Assembly: GCA_020429915.1 (NCBI GenBank)
Contig: JAGQKV010000027.1
Location: 1-42,271 of the forward strand
Source of the DNA: Candidatus Omnitrophota bacterium
GTDB lineage: Bacteria > Omnitrophota > Gorgyraeia > Zapsychrales > Zapsychraceae
Length of the DNA stretch: 42,271 nucleotides
Direction: 5' to 3'
The translations under genes and the position numbers were made by a program. How positions within the stretch are numbered: position 1 is the first letter of the stretch; the number at the start of each line of letters is the position of its first letter. Of this stretch, positions 25,101 through 31,694 are shown in pieces. The notes beneath the pieces are model-generated. The model ran no database searches, was not told where the DNA came from, and saw only the letters and a list, made by a program, of their open reading frames with translations.

Positions 25101-25545
25101 CCCGGACCTGTCCAGTGATCAGGTCCGTCAGATCATCCTCGCGACTGCCACCGACATGAATGATCCCGGCTGGGACGGAATGACGGGCTACGGCTTGCTG
25201 AATGCGGCCGCGGCCATGCGGGCCTATGCCGACGGTTCGGTCACCGCGATGATCACCAATATCCGTGTTAACCGTGATGTCCGGGACAAGGTCATTTCAT
25301 TGGACCTCTACGGCTCGGTTCGCGGTGATGTCCGGGAGTACTTTATCGAGGTCGGTAAGGGCCAACGTGCCGATGATTTCAAGACGATCGCCGGGCCGTT
25401 GCGCGGGGAAAAGAGCTATGAGCTGATCGACCGGATTGACGTGGCCGAACATATGCGCGGCAGCCGCCACTGGATTCTGCGACTGAGGGTGATCGGCAGC
25501 GACGGTGAAGAACGGGTCGCTTCAACTTTATTCGAAATGCCATAG
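19138..25545 (+). CDS. Giant cysteine-rich secreted protein with C-terminal subtilisin-like (S8) protease
   Basis: This protein of about 2135 residues starts at ATG 19138, giving the signal peptide MKNKINIYLLTLGMLCLPAV then VQAQ; ATG 19120 is a 6-residue-longer alternative overlapping the previous gene. Layout: GGNQ low-complexity repeats (~115-140), Pro-rich linker, one EF-hand loop DADKDGQLTASE (205-216), an acidic Gly/Asp tract, then ~1100 residues with well over 100 cysteines in three repeat types, ending near residue 1380. A charged linker follows. The S8 domain (~1720-2035) has all catalytic residues: D1750 in VVDSGLD, H1805 in GHGTFVAG, N1897 in AAGN, and S1971 in GTSFATPM. A calcium-site-like DNGVDDDGNGFVDD is also present. 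About 100 residues follow the protease. It probably acts outside the cytoplasm and may process its giant neighbour (inference). Confidence 0.93.
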   Translation: MKNKINIYLLTLGMLCLPAVVQAQVSDRMQNRFNNAVNQGQRGIDGLLSEIVSMPDGPSKDWQMRQFGEAYQKAQEDLALPGQEAARRARDQQRAQEERERRRNKDKEGEEGGDNNQGGNQGGNQGGNQGGNQGGGTGGGGASYTDFTDLEIVTDPWGRIIEIKEKETPPPTPPPDPNNPNQPQQPPQPQGPEEPGDVPELHEFDADKDGQLTASELEHWRRAWEDWMKKKEEWDKEQQKKEEEGQGGGPGGGPGGGGGDDDGDDGDDDDDATRMFRLNCWYCKDMPLQHQCEDGFIGGCTPDPCEGVRECWEWTETAVDGSTVTCHSCDEKDVDPCERFQMTSNSNCDNQCPEGAAVCEEVRIDPATGTIRGQSAMRDDLKCYRCKDITEGCVEADMMDQDSCLDYCHGVGECVPGGKAPNGEQCYECHETIDDRNCYQIDKQTWIGCKSLCEQEGGRCLADGRAPNGEMCWKCYNKSELEGCLQYGYLDADKCSDECHGVGECSPSLRAPNGETCYECVKDDEKGCVQSDLMTIRMCESYCMDAGGQCVPGERAPNGEQCFKCENETDGKDCASQDKFNKDTCDQYCKDIGECLPDGIAPNNEPCFYCKEISGYQQKCGLLELGVGGCPGTCSEDEDCRTVTLEDQTVCHKCSVKETEDDRCEAAEALPGDCPGSCSEDEDCEPSILADGTKCHNCHPKEDNCEDYGFTEQCPQGQVCHPAATLSGKECCECRPEIIKDPCEQAEALPGDCPGSCSADENCEPSILADGTRCHNCVEKEACEKAEALPGDCPGSCSSTQTCDPSILPDGTRCHNCIDKHPCEVADVLAGDCPGTCSADQECDPSILADGTRCHMCREKPDPCLDVQCPGNTDCQTYECVDGDCIGTNKEGFCDDQNKCTSGDQCSAGECRGAPVEVPAATQCMSYSCDPAVGIKQEPKAGSTCDDGDPCTGGDACQQDGSCRGRPITGCDSDCERVLPGSTGDAGCGGKCPSELCEKTPVYGANNATGIAYYCYKCKDDPCANVQCPASTDCVNHTCVNGDCVAEYKEGPCDDNDKCTGNDQCSAGECRGTPVEPPSDTVCMSYRCDAATGQIKEEPKAGQSCDDGDVCTGQDQCQSDGSCKGRPITGCAKTCEEADLKPGVCPGDCDPSSSCSPSDLPNGTKCHMCYATDIAGDCRAAGMADGGCPGICDLGEKCISDRVNGVLCHACEKDECYYASMQPGGCPGTCESKKECESATISGQECHRCAPPKDETQCSYGYAPGSCDGHACSSDEKCFQIEGPCFACRKWTCDPPLMDADGCPQCHASGGKCWPIMTLASEVGNAPQCFRCDKPQSCEEYGQLSACFECPPGTLCIPGRTIVDQYTGDAFRCVNCLRPTKVEVTYVIIIIETPRYRVVLGDDGKERFEPLSVMALAKQEGGKVMNTVGEWKKITSMFGGLNAGLGPAGFVTSGNISMDQLSGILQSQLDKGGSFTTGCFDDAIGQADQDAAQQGLPTSEDMQGISKERKKDKERRDKEVLSKEQMKEADEAGTPAVTGPIVACGNEGREKVFKIYDAAGRLIDTVTQDMLSMNPNIISEKLSLAQHFSDISVQLGGKGIADYVQRFTGLPVREMQSYAAQIQKYKSMADKAVSLTEQRKREKGKKRGDEPEEEVFPNDPLYQAPGEKKKKKLLGILGSAKKAAPITIGSTMKMGGGQTIGGGSDRGGSEEEIKDQWGLHEIGYTPWTDPDSAWNVVPATERNITVAVVDSGLDMGHPDAPEFIWTNPKEIPDNGVDDDGNGFVDDVHGWNFLTESHDFTDRRGHGTFVAGIIAAKTNNGIGIAGINPGAVIMPVVVADEEGETDSLAIFRGINYAVNHGARVINVSLGAPGVSKIEQLAIQRAYDMGALVVVAAGNTNDDIREFGPSSSKHVISVGQIDYSGERSTVSSQGANLALLAPGEKIWSLCSRDTKDIKPSIIEFGYYPQDGTSFATPMVSATASLIWAKNPDLSSDQVRQIILATATDMNDPGWDGMTGYGLLNAAAAMRAYADGSVTAMITNIRVNRDVRDKVISLDLYGSVRGDVREYFIEVGKGQRADDFKTIAGPLRGEKSYELIDRIDVAEHMRGSRHWILRLRVIGSDGEERVASTLFEMP
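20313..22900 (+). repeat. Three families of cysteine-rich repeats in the protease-bearing giant
   Basis: Type A (about 20313-20985) repeats every ~40-45 residues, with C-x-x-Y/L-C ... G-x-C ... APNGE-x-C-[YFW]-x-C. Type B (about 20986-21720, again 22530-22900) has LPGDCPGSC ... C-x-[PS]-S-I-L-[AP]-D-G-T-x-CHNC, at least seven copies. Type C (21721-22050 and 22198-22530) is a long pair with C-D-D-x-[ND]-x-C-T-x-x-[DN]-x-C, resembling Dictyostelium-type (Dicty_CTDC) repeats. Type A also occurs in the upstream giant at 11459-11750. Confidence 0.8.
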
Positions 25546-25558
25546 GGAAAAATAATCC

Positions 25559-26125
25559 ATGCACATCATGAGAACGACATTCCTGCTGACGGTCCTGATT
25601 GCTCTGACGGCCACGGTCGCGTCGGCGGATAAATATGTGATCGATCCGGAGGCCTCCCAAGTCGCTTTCCGGATCCGGCACGCCGTAGGCTTTAACAGCG
25701 GATTTATCCGGAAATTTAAAGGAGAGGTTGATGTCCGCAAGTACGAGTTGAAGGATCTGGAGCTGACCACGGACATGCAGAGCATCACGACCTTTAACGA
25801 AACCCGCGACCCGATAATCAAGTCGGCGGATTTCTTTAATGTCGCCGAATATCCCGAGGCCGAAATCAAGAGCCGGAAGATCGAGGACGGATACCTGACA
25901 GCCGTTGTGACGATCAAGGACATCAAACAGGAAGTAACGTTTTATTATCAATTCCTGGGCACCACCAAGAATGACCGGGGCGAAGAGGCGGTGGTCATTA
26001 CGTTGCAGGGCGCGTTGAACAAGAAAGACTTTGACCTGAATTACTCGTCCCTGACACTAGAAGGAAATGAGAATATCGGGGACAAGCTGGAGCTTTTGAT
26101 CAAGCTTGAGGGCGTGAAAAGATAG
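25559..26125 (+). CDS. YceI-like periplasmic protein
   Basis: The 188-residue product has a signal peptide (TTFLLTVLIALTATVASA) and then the start typical of YceI proteins, KYVIDPEASQVAFRIRHA. The family forms a lipocalin-like barrel that binds isoprenoid lipids in its characterised members. Later family features include DPIIKSADFFNVAEYPEAEI and DIKQEVTF. ATG 25559 is used; ATG 25568, three codons on, is an alternative. A GGGAAA lies about 10 bp upstream. It follows the giant protease by 13 bp and is probably co-transcribed. Confidence 0.88.
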   Translation: MHIMRTTFLLTVLIALTATVASADKYVIDPEASQVAFRIRHAVGFNSGFIRKFKGEVDVRKYELKDLELTTDMQSITTFNETRDPIIKSADFFNVAEYPEAEIKSRKIEDGYLTAVVTIKDIKQEVTFYYQFLGTTKNDRGEEAVVITLQGALNKKDFDLNYSSLTLEGNENIGDKLELLIKLEGVKR

Positions 26126-26179
26126 ACTGCGTGCCGGGCTCCGGCATCCCGCCCGGAAATTCCATCACACAGGACAACC

Positions 26180-27343
26180 ATGGATAGATTCATCACCGAT
26201 TTGAGCATTTTGCTTGTCGCCGCCGGCGTCCTGTCGGTGTTGGCGATGCTCTTGCGCCAGCCTGTCATCGTCGCCTACATTCTGTCCGGGGCCATTATCG
26301 GTCCGGGCATGCTGGGTTGGATCGAAGGTGTTCATTTTATCGAGGTCGTTTCCCACCTGGGCATAACCCTCCTGCTGTTTATCGCCGGCCTGAATCTTCA
26401 CCCGCAGAAACTGATCGCCTTATTTCGCAAGACCACACTGGTCACCGCGGCCAATTGTCTGGTCAGTTTCGTGATCGCCTTCGTGGCCGCTTTGTTTATG
26501 GGGTTCGGGATCATCGAGTGCCTGTGTGTGGGCCTGGCCTTGATGTATTCCAGCACCATTTTGGTGGTCAAGCTGCTGCCCACGACTCAACTGCATCATG
26601 AACGCATGGGCGCGGCGTGTATCGGCGTGTTGATCATGCAGGACCTGCTGGCCGTGGGTGCCCTGGCGTTCATCCGTTGTCTGGGAACGGCCGCCAATCC
26701 GGTCCTCAGTTTTGCCGTCCTGACGGTGAAGCTGATCGCCTTTATCTCCGTGTTGTTTCTCATTGAGCAGTTCGTGCTCCACCGGGTCATGAAGAGGGTG
26801 GACCGGCTGCACGAGGTCTTGTTCGTGCTCGGGCTGGCGTGGTGTTTCGGGATCGCCAAGATGTCTTACAGTATGGGATTGTTCTACGAGTCCGGGGCCT
26901 TTTTTGCCGGCGTCGTGCTCGCCCGCCAGCCCATATCACGTTTCATCGCCGACAAGTTCCGGCCGCTACGGGATTTCTTCCTGGTATTGTTTTTCTTTTC
27001 GATGGGGGCGCGGCTTGACATCTCCATGCTGCACGGGATTATTCTCCCGGCAGCCGTTCTGGCAGCGGTCCTGATGGTCGTCAAGCCGGTGGTCTTTGAG
27101 AAGGCCTTTCAGTATGCCGGAGAAACGCGGAAGTTTTCCCGGGAGGCCGGTTTCCGGCTGGGACAGTTGAGCGAGTTCTCGCTGTTGGTAGCCTTCCTCG
27201 CGATGGAATTGCGGCTGATCTCGCTGGAGGCGTCGCAGTACATTCAGCTGACGACGATCCTGACCTTCATCGTTTCCAGTTATCTGGTCGTTTACAAGTA
27301 CCCGACGCCCATCGGCGTCGAGGATGACCTGATGAAAGACTGA
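26180..27343 (+). CDS. CPA2-family cation:proton antiporter (Kef-type membrane domain)
   Basis: This 387-residue integral membrane protein has about a dozen hydrophobic segments. It carries the CPA2 antiporter features: GAIIGPGMLGWI near the N-terminus, a GITLLLFIAGLNL segment, and the MYSSTILVVKLLP helix. It ends with the membrane domain; the TrkA-N/RCK regulatory domain found in full-length KefB/KefC is absent, so gating by nucleotides or glutathione adducts is unlikely. ATG 26180 has AGGA at a good distance. It exchanges K+ or Na+ for protons in characterised relatives; the ion here is unknown. Confidence 0.88.
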   Translation: MDRFITDLSILLVAAGVLSVLAMLLRQPVIVAYILSGAIIGPGMLGWIEGVHFIEVVSHLGITLLLFIAGLNLHPQKLIALFRKTTLVTAANCLVSFVIAFVAALFMGFGIIECLCVGLALMYSSTILVVKLLPTTQLHHERMGAACIGVLIMQDLLAVGALAFIRCLGTAANPVLSFAVLTVKLIAFISVLFLIEQFVLHRVMKRVDRLHEVLFVLGLAWCFGIAKMSYSMGLFYESGAFFAGVVLARQPISRFIADKFRPLRDFFLVLFFFSMGARLDISMLHGIILPAAVLAAVLMVVKPVVFEKAFQYAGETRKFSREAGFRLGQLSEFSLLVAFLAMELRLISLEASQYIQLTTILTFIVSSYLVVYKYPTPIGVEDDLMKD

Positions 27344-27456
27344 GCCCGCGGACTTCACCGGCGCGAAGAAAGTCGTTGCCGCGGGCGGTGTCTTCCTCTA
27401 TGATGACTACAATACCGTGAACGACTTGAATTTCCCGATCCCGGAGGAATATGCCC

Positions 27457-28845
27457 ATGGCCGAATCGCAGTACAAAGTTCCCGAGAACGACGCCTTCCT
27501 GATGAAGCTCAGCATCTTCCTGGCGACCGCCGTTTCTTTTGTGATGGCGGTCTTTACGTTTATGCGGGACTGGACCGCCGATATGATGACGCTGCATCTG
27601 AGACTCGGCGGCAAGCTGTTCATCATCTTTTTCCTCACGGCCTTCAGTGCCTCGTCCTTCTATTATTTTTTCCCGAATAAATTCACCCATTGGCTGCGCT
27701 ATCACCGCAAGTACTTCGGTCTGGGCGCGGTGGTGATCATGTTTTGGCATTTTCTCGTCATCGCGCTGAAGGTGTCGGTCGACTGGGGTTTCGCCGTTAA
27801 GGAACTGACGCCGGGAGAGGTGATCCCGAGCATCATCGGGTTGTTCTTTTTGGGCGGGATGGGCATCACATCGTCCGCGAAGATGCATGCACGCCTCGGA
27901 CACGAGAAATGGCAACGGCTTCATACGTACGGCGGTAATCTCTTTCTGGCCAATCTGTGGTTCGGGACGATCGACGGATTTGAACCGTGGGACATTCCGC
28001 TGTTCCTGGCCGCGACCACGGTCATCATTATGAAGGCCGCCCGGGAACTCGATCTTAAGTTGAAACGCGACAAGTTACCGCTGCGCCGCGTGATGACGCC
28101 TTTGATCGCGGGATATTTCGTCTGTGCGGTCATTGTTCAATACAGCATTCCCACCTACGAGGAAGACCAGGCCGTGATCGCGGCCGATAATCCGATCCCG
28201 ACGCTGGCGCGGCGCAATGTCTTCGATGATAAGAATATTTTTCCCGCACAAGAGTATCTGCCGTTACAGCCCGGCAATTCCTGGACCTACCGCGTCAGCC
28301 ACGAAAAGGCGCAGCCGGTCGAGGTGAGTTATGATGTGCGCCGCAGCGGAAAGGTCACGCGGCTGCCCAGGTTCCGGCTGCATACCTCGGATGACAGGTA
28401 TGCCGAATTGGTCCAGGACAACTACGGTATCCGCGTTCTCAGCGACAACCGCGGAGATTACAATTGGTTCTTTACGCCGCCCGGCATTCAATTGCCGCAT
28501 ATGCATCTCGGTCAGCGCGTCACGTTTCCGCTGAATATCCGCCAGCAGGCGCTGTCCCAACCGGATGCCGTGGACCTCAAAGGTTCCGTGGCCTTTGAAT
28601 TGGCCGCTGTCGAACCCGTTGCGGTGCCGGCCGGAACGTATCCGGATTGTCTGCGCGTCGAGTATACCCAACGGATCGATTACCCCGGGGGATCCTTCGA
28701 CGTGATTCGCGGCACGGCTTGGTACGCGCGAATGACCGGTAAGGTCAAAGACCAAAGGAAGATCGCCCGTTATCAGGCCGCCACCGGCCGGCAATCCGAA
28801 TCGGAAGAAACGATGGAATTGACCGCCAGCGTGGTCGGAAAATAA
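27457..28845 (+). CDS. Ferric-reductase-like membrane domain fused to an extracytoplasmic beta-rich domain
   Basis: The product has about 462 residues. The first ~240 hold six or so membrane helices with histidines placed as in ferric reductase-like / YedZ-type haem-binding domains: RYHRKYFG, MFWHFLVIALK, and KMHARLGHEKWQRLHTYGG. The last ~200 residues form a soluble, beta-rich domain beginning FPAQEYLPLQPGNSWTYRV, the opening common to DUF3108-like or lipoprotein domains that sit outside the membrane. ATG 27457 is chosen because GGAGG lies 9 bp upstream; ATG 27451 is only 3 bp from it. No FAD/NAD domain is present, so electrons would have to come from a partner. The 107-bp gap upstream has an 8-bp inverted repeat GCCCGCGG/CCGCGGGC (27344-27386) but no T tract. 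Confidence 0.75.
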   Translation: MAESQYKVPENDAFLMKLSIFLATAVSFVMAVFTFMRDWTADMMTLHLRLGGKLFIIFFLTAFSASSFYYFFPNKFTHWLRYHRKYFGLGAVVIMFWHFLVIALKVSVDWGFAVKELTPGEVIPSIIGLFFLGGMGITSSAKMHARLGHEKWQRLHTYGGNLFLANLWFGTIDGFEPWDIPLFLAATTVIIMKAARELDLKLKRDKLPLRRVMTPLIAGYFVCAVIVQYSIPTYEEDQAVIAADNPIPTLARRNVFDDKNIFPAQEYLPLQPGNSWTYRVSHEKAQPVEVSYDVRRSGKVTRLPRFRLHTSDDRYAELVQDNYGIRVLSDNRGDYNWFFTPPGIQLPHMHLGQRVTFPLNIRQQALSQPDAVDLKGSVAFELAAVEPVAVPAGTYPDCLRVEYTQRIDYPGGSFDVIRGTAWYARMTGKVKDQRKIARYQAATGRQSESEETMELTASVVGK

Positions 28846-28898
28846 TCCCAATCTTACCGACATGTACGGGCGCACCGCGATGTATCCCGATCCCATTC

Positions 28899-29717
28899 AT
28901 GACACCGGTTATTCAACTTAAAGATATTTCCGTCTTGGCCGAGGGCCGGATTCCCTTGTTGCGTGACGTTTCCTGGACGGTCGGTTCCGGCGAGAATTGG
29001 GTGATCCTCGGGGCCAACGGCTCGGGTAAGACCACCCTGTTGAATCTGTTGAATGCTTATGGCCATCCTTCTTCGGGGACGATGCGGGTTTTGGGTCAAA
29101 GTTACGGCCGATACGATTGGCGGGATTTGCGCAAGTCCATCGGTCTTGTTAGCACAAGCATCGAGCAGCGTGTGGAAGGGACGGAAACGGCGCTGGAGAC
29201 CGTGATGAGCGGTTACCGCGCTGTGATCAATTTCTGGGGGCCCGTGTCCCGTGGAATGAAGACCCGCGCGCGACAAATTCTGCGCCGGGTGGAATGCGCG
29301 GACACGGCCGACCGGCGCTGGCAGGTCTTGTCACAAGGCGAACGTCAACGGGTATTGATCGGGCGCGCGTTGATGGCTCGGCTGAAAATTCTCATTCTCG
29401 ACGAACCTTGCGCCGGACTGGATCCGATTGCGCGCGAGCGATTTCTGCTGTTCTTGGAAAAACTGGCCGCCGGCCGTGCAGCCCCTTTGCTGATTCTCGT
29501 CACGCATCATGTTGAGGAAATCACGCCGTGTTATACGCATGTGATGCTCCTAAAGAACGGACACGTCTTGGCCGCCGGACCGCGCCGTGAGATCATGACC
29601 ACCGCCAATCTGAGCGAGACGTTCGGCGCGCCGCTGCGATTGCTCCGGCACGGTGGTCGCTACCGGCTCGCAATGTCGGGTGACCGAACGACTTGGACTC
29701 CGAAGGGAGCGTTATAA
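28899..29717 (+). CDS. ABC-type ATP-binding protein
   Basis: This is a 272-residue nucleotide-binding subunit with Walker A GANGSGKT, the signature LSQGERQR, Walker B ILILDEP followed by the D-loop AGLD, and the switch histidine in VTHHVEE. The sequence is closest in feel to ModF/iron-siderophore-type ATPases that occur without an adjacent permease. No permease or binding protein gene lies next to it, so transported substrate and partner are unknown. There is no clear ribosome site before ATG 28899. Its stop codon overlaps the next ATG (TAATG), so the two are translationally coupled. Confidence 0.88.
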   Translation: MTPVIQLKDISVLAEGRIPLLRDVSWTVGSGENWVILGANGSGKTTLLNLLNAYGHPSSGTMRVLGQSYGRYDWRDLRKSIGLVSTSIEQRVEGTETALETVMSGYRAVINFWGPVSRGMKTRARQILRRVECADTADRRWQVLSQGERQRVLIGRALMARLKILILDEPCAGLDPIARERFLLFLEKLAAGRAAPLLILVTHHVEEITPCYTHVMLLKNGHVLAAGPRREIMTTANLSETFGAPLRLLRHGGRYRLAMSGDRTTWTPKGAL

Positions 29718-30124
29718 TGGCCCCTCGTATTTTACGCAATGCCAATATCCTGCTGGTCCGTGACGTCAAGGCATCGGCGCACTACTTTGTCAGCAAATGC
29801 GGTTTTAAAGACCCCACCTTTCACGGTCCCGAAGAGAAATTTTGTATGCTGCACCGCGATACCGCCGAACTCATGCTGAGCGAGGCCCCGGCCGACTATG
29901 AGATCGTTCCCTTCTGGAAGGTCAACGATCAGCTGTGGAATATCTACTACTGGGTGGACGATGTCGAGGCCCTGTATGCCGAAATGAAGGCGGCCGGAGC
30001 GAAGATCGATTATGAATTGTGCGACCAGCCTTGGGGATGTCGGGAATTCGGGATTCAGGACCTCGACGGGCATGATATCGCCTTCGGGCAAATCATGGAG
30101 GGAACGCAAACCGATGAACCTTAA
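29717..30124 (+). CDS. VOC (glyoxalase/bleomycin-resistance) superfamily protein
   Basis: The 135-residue product starts at ATG 29717 with AAGGGAG seven bases upstream, overlapping the stop of the ABC gene. It shows the paired beta-alpha-beta-beta-beta layout of the vicinal-oxygen-chelate fold: an opening ANILLVRDVKASAHYFVSKC and a closing REFGIQDLDGHDIAFGQ. Metal-ligand positions are incomplete by eye, so the activity cannot be assigned. It overlaps the EF-hand gene by 11 bp. Confidence 0.8.
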   Translation: MAPRILRNANILLVRDVKASAHYFVSKCGFKDPTFHGPEEKFCMLHRDTAELMLSEAPADYEIVPFWKVNDQLWNIYYWVDDVEALYAEMKAAGAKIDYELCDQPWGCREFGIQDLDGHDIAFGQIMEGTQTDEP

Positions 30125-30710
30125 TCGCATTATGGTCCTGTTCTTGGTATTGGCCGGATGGGCGGGCGTGCCTACGCCGGCGGCGGCACAGCCCGCCGAG
30201 GTGCTCAATCTCCACCGACGCATTCTGGAGGTGCGGCGGGGGATGTCGATGGAGGAAGTGGCGGTGTTTTATCAGGAAGACTTTGCCGCGCTCGATCCCG
30301 ACCAGGACGGCCGGATCGATCAGCAGGAATTCCTGAACATGAGCGACATCCGTGACCTGAAGGAACGGCTGCCGCCGGGCGAGGAACACGCGGCGGTATT
30401 CCGTATGTTCTCACAAGGAATGCACGACCAGCTCGACCGTGACCGTGACGGATTTATCTCGGTGCAGGAGTATCTCGATATATGCGTGCCGTTCGCGCGC
30501 AGTATCGACGCCGATGGAGATGAGTTTCTCAGCTACGAAGAAGTGAAGGCCGACTGGGACCGCCGGCAGCGGGTCATCGCGGAATGGGCCGTATTAACGG
30601 GCGGCGGGGATCAGAAATCCGGAGACACGGAAAAAACGTTTAACGAACCGGACGCCCGCATCGGGGGGCTGGAGAATATCGGCGCTATCCTCGGCGGGTC
30701 CGGCCAATAG
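30114..30710 (+). CDS. Exported EF-hand calcium-binding protein
   Basis: The 198-residue product starts inside the end of the VOC gene. It opens with a signal peptide (RIMVLFLVLAGWAGV, likely cleavage at PAAAQ). Three EF-hand loops are visible: DPDQDGRIDQQE, DRDRDGFISVQE and DADGDEFLSYEE. In the third, the usual Gly at loop position 6 is Glu, which may weaken binding. The C-terminal ~40 residues are Gly-rich. As an exported calcium binder it could act with the EF-hand-bearing protease giant upstream, but there is no direct evidence. GGAGGG lies 12 bp upstream of the ATG. Confidence 0.82.
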   Translation: MNLNRIMVLFLVLAGWAGVPTPAAAQPAEVLNLHRRILEVRRGMSMEEVAVFYQEDFAALDPDQDGRIDQQEFLNMSDIRDLKERLPPGEEHAAVFRMFSQGMHDQLDRDRDGFISVQEYLDICVPFARSIDADGDEFLSYEEVKADWDRRQRVIAEWAVLTGGGDQKSGDTEKTFNEPDARIGGLENIGAILGGSGQ

Positions 30711-30718
30711 GAGGAGAT

Positions 30719-31096
30719 ATGGGACTTGATGCCGTCGGAATCGTGAGTAAGGACATTCCCCGGACGATCCGGTTTTACGCGCTGCTCGGACTGGACTTGG
30801 AAGAGTGTGGAGGGTCCGGTCATTTTGAAGCGGCCACCGACGGCGGCATCCGGGTCATGGTCGATTCCGTCGACTTGATCAGGCAAATCCAGCCGGACTG
30901 GCAGGCCCCTTCCGGCAGCGGCATCACCTTGTGTTTTCTCCAGGAATCGCCGGCCGCGGTCGACGATCTGCATACCCGCATTCTCCAGGCCGGCTTCGAA
31001 TCCGTCAAAGAACCCTGGGACGCCTTCTGGGGCCAGCGCTATGCCACGGTCAAGGATCCCGACGGGAATCAGGTGGATCTCTTTGCTGCGCTCTAA
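30719..31096 (+). CDS. Second VOC-superfamily protein
   Basis: The 125-residue product has an excellent ribosome site (GGAGGAG) and lies 8 bp after the EF-hand gene. It opens VGIVSKDIPRTIRFYALLGL and closes ATVKDPDGNQVDLFAAL, where the final E/D-type ligand and DPDGN turn are the usual glyoxalase / bleomycin-resistance family features. It is clearly diverged from the first VOC protein. Substrate unknown. The operon appears to end here, followed by a palindrome and a T-rich stretch. Confidence 0.85.
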   Translation: MGLDAVGIVSKDIPRTIRFYALLGLDLEECGGSGHFEAATDGGIRVMVDSVDLIRQIQPDWQAPSGSGITLCFLQESPAAVDDLHTRILQAGFESVKEPWDAFWGQRYATVKDPDGNQVDLFAAL

Positions 31097-31098
31097 TG

Positions 31099-31120
31099 GG
31101 GGCTCAATGTATTGAGCCCC
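31099..31120. repeat. REP-like perfect palindrome
   Basis: GGGGCTCAAT and ATTGAGCCCC form a perfect 10-bp inverted repeat with a 2-bp centre, followed by TACA. The GGGGC...GCCCCTAC shape resembles REP elements mobilised by RAYT transposases, and a RAYT relic lies 39 bp away. With the T run at about 31142-31150 it might also end transcription of the VOC operon. Confidence 0.55.
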
Positions 31121-31158
31121 TACAGTATTTATATTACTATTATTTTTTTTTGCTGTTG

Positions 31159-31266
31159 ATGGTATTCGTCCTGACGCCAGTTCGCGGGATTTGCACGGAT
31201 GTATGCGCGTATTTGCTGCAGAGAATTGTCGTTGCGAATGATATGGTCGTGGAAATTGCGCTGCCG
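31159..31266 (-). pseudogene. RAYT / IS200-type (Y1) transposase C-terminal relic
   Basis: On the minus strand a 36-codon stretch reads RQRNFHDHIIRND, then IRAYIRANPANWRQDEYH. This is the characteristic C-terminal end of REP-associated tyrosine transposases (a QRN(F/Y)xxHIIRN block, then IRxYIxxNPxxW). The rest of the protein, including the catalytic HUH pair, is not recognisable in any frame nearby. It is therefore a degraded remnant, not a working gene. Confidence 0.7.
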
Positions 31267-31582
31267 GCGAAAATCTCGATCGCTGAAACACATCAGCCAT
31301 CCGCAACAGCGCGCTATTATCCTCCATTTCGGTCTCGCCGGTGATACCAAAGGACCAGGCCGGTCTTGGATCTGGTGGTCGTTTCAATTGGCCGTCCGTT
31401 TTAGAATCCGCCATATCCCAGATTTTGAGGCCTTGCTGGCCCGCAAAGATTACCAGGGAATGATCGCAATTATCGGCAACGCGACGACCGCCTGGTGATG
31501 TCGACTTATCCATTCTTTTTTTTCTGCCGCGTTCAATCTGTAAACACCTTTAAAATATAAGCTTACGAGTTTTTCCACAAGC
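31267..31582. other. Non-coding stretch between the RAYT relic and the regulator leader
   Basis: Several overlapping ORFs exist on both strands, but none has a ribosome site, a recognisable family, or a sensible composition. The part next to the relic may be further decayed transposase. A weak promoter-like pair (TTCAAT, 17 bp, ATATAA near 31531-31558) precedes the terminator at 31583 and might produce a very short leader RNA. Confidence 0.4.
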
Positions 31583-31615
31583 GCCTGCAGGGTCGGCCTC
31601 CGCGGGCCTTTTTTT
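31583..31615 (+). terminator. Intrinsic terminator upstream of the four-HTH regulator
   Basis: GCCTGCAGG and CCTCCGCGGGC form a G+C-rich hairpin with a small bulge, followed by seven T residues (31609-31615). It ends transcription arriving from the left, or attenuates a leader, just before the regulator promoter. Confidence 0.6.
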
Positions 31616-31622
31616 ATTGGGA

Positions 31623-31681
31623 GTTAACAATAGTTAACTAAGTAATATATAATATTTATAATATTGTATACTTTTGTTAAC
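31623..31681 (+). promoter_or_regulatory. AT-rich promoter with three GTTAAC sites (putative operator)
   Basis: GTTAAC occurs at 31623-31628, 31633-31638 and 31676-31681. The first two are spaced 10 bp apart (one helical turn) and the third is 43 bp further (about four turns), so all three lie roughly on one face. Between them is a very AT-rich tract with several TATAAT-like strings; TATACT at 31665-31670 would start RNA about 18 nt before ATG 31695. Repeated palindromic sites around a promoter ahead of a DNA-binding protein gene suggest autoregulation (inference). Confidence 0.5.
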
Positions 31682-31694
31682 CTATTGCTATTCC

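Noticed and set aside
27344-27386. GCCCGCGG/CCGCGGGC inverted repeat as a terminator
   Set aside because: The loop is long (27 bp) and no T tract follows, so an intrinsic terminator is not supported.
30611-31513. 300-codon minus-strand ORF across the VOC gene and intergenic region
   Set aside because: It is antisense to a clear VOC gene with a strong ribosome site; only the short RAYT motif in a different frame is meaningful.
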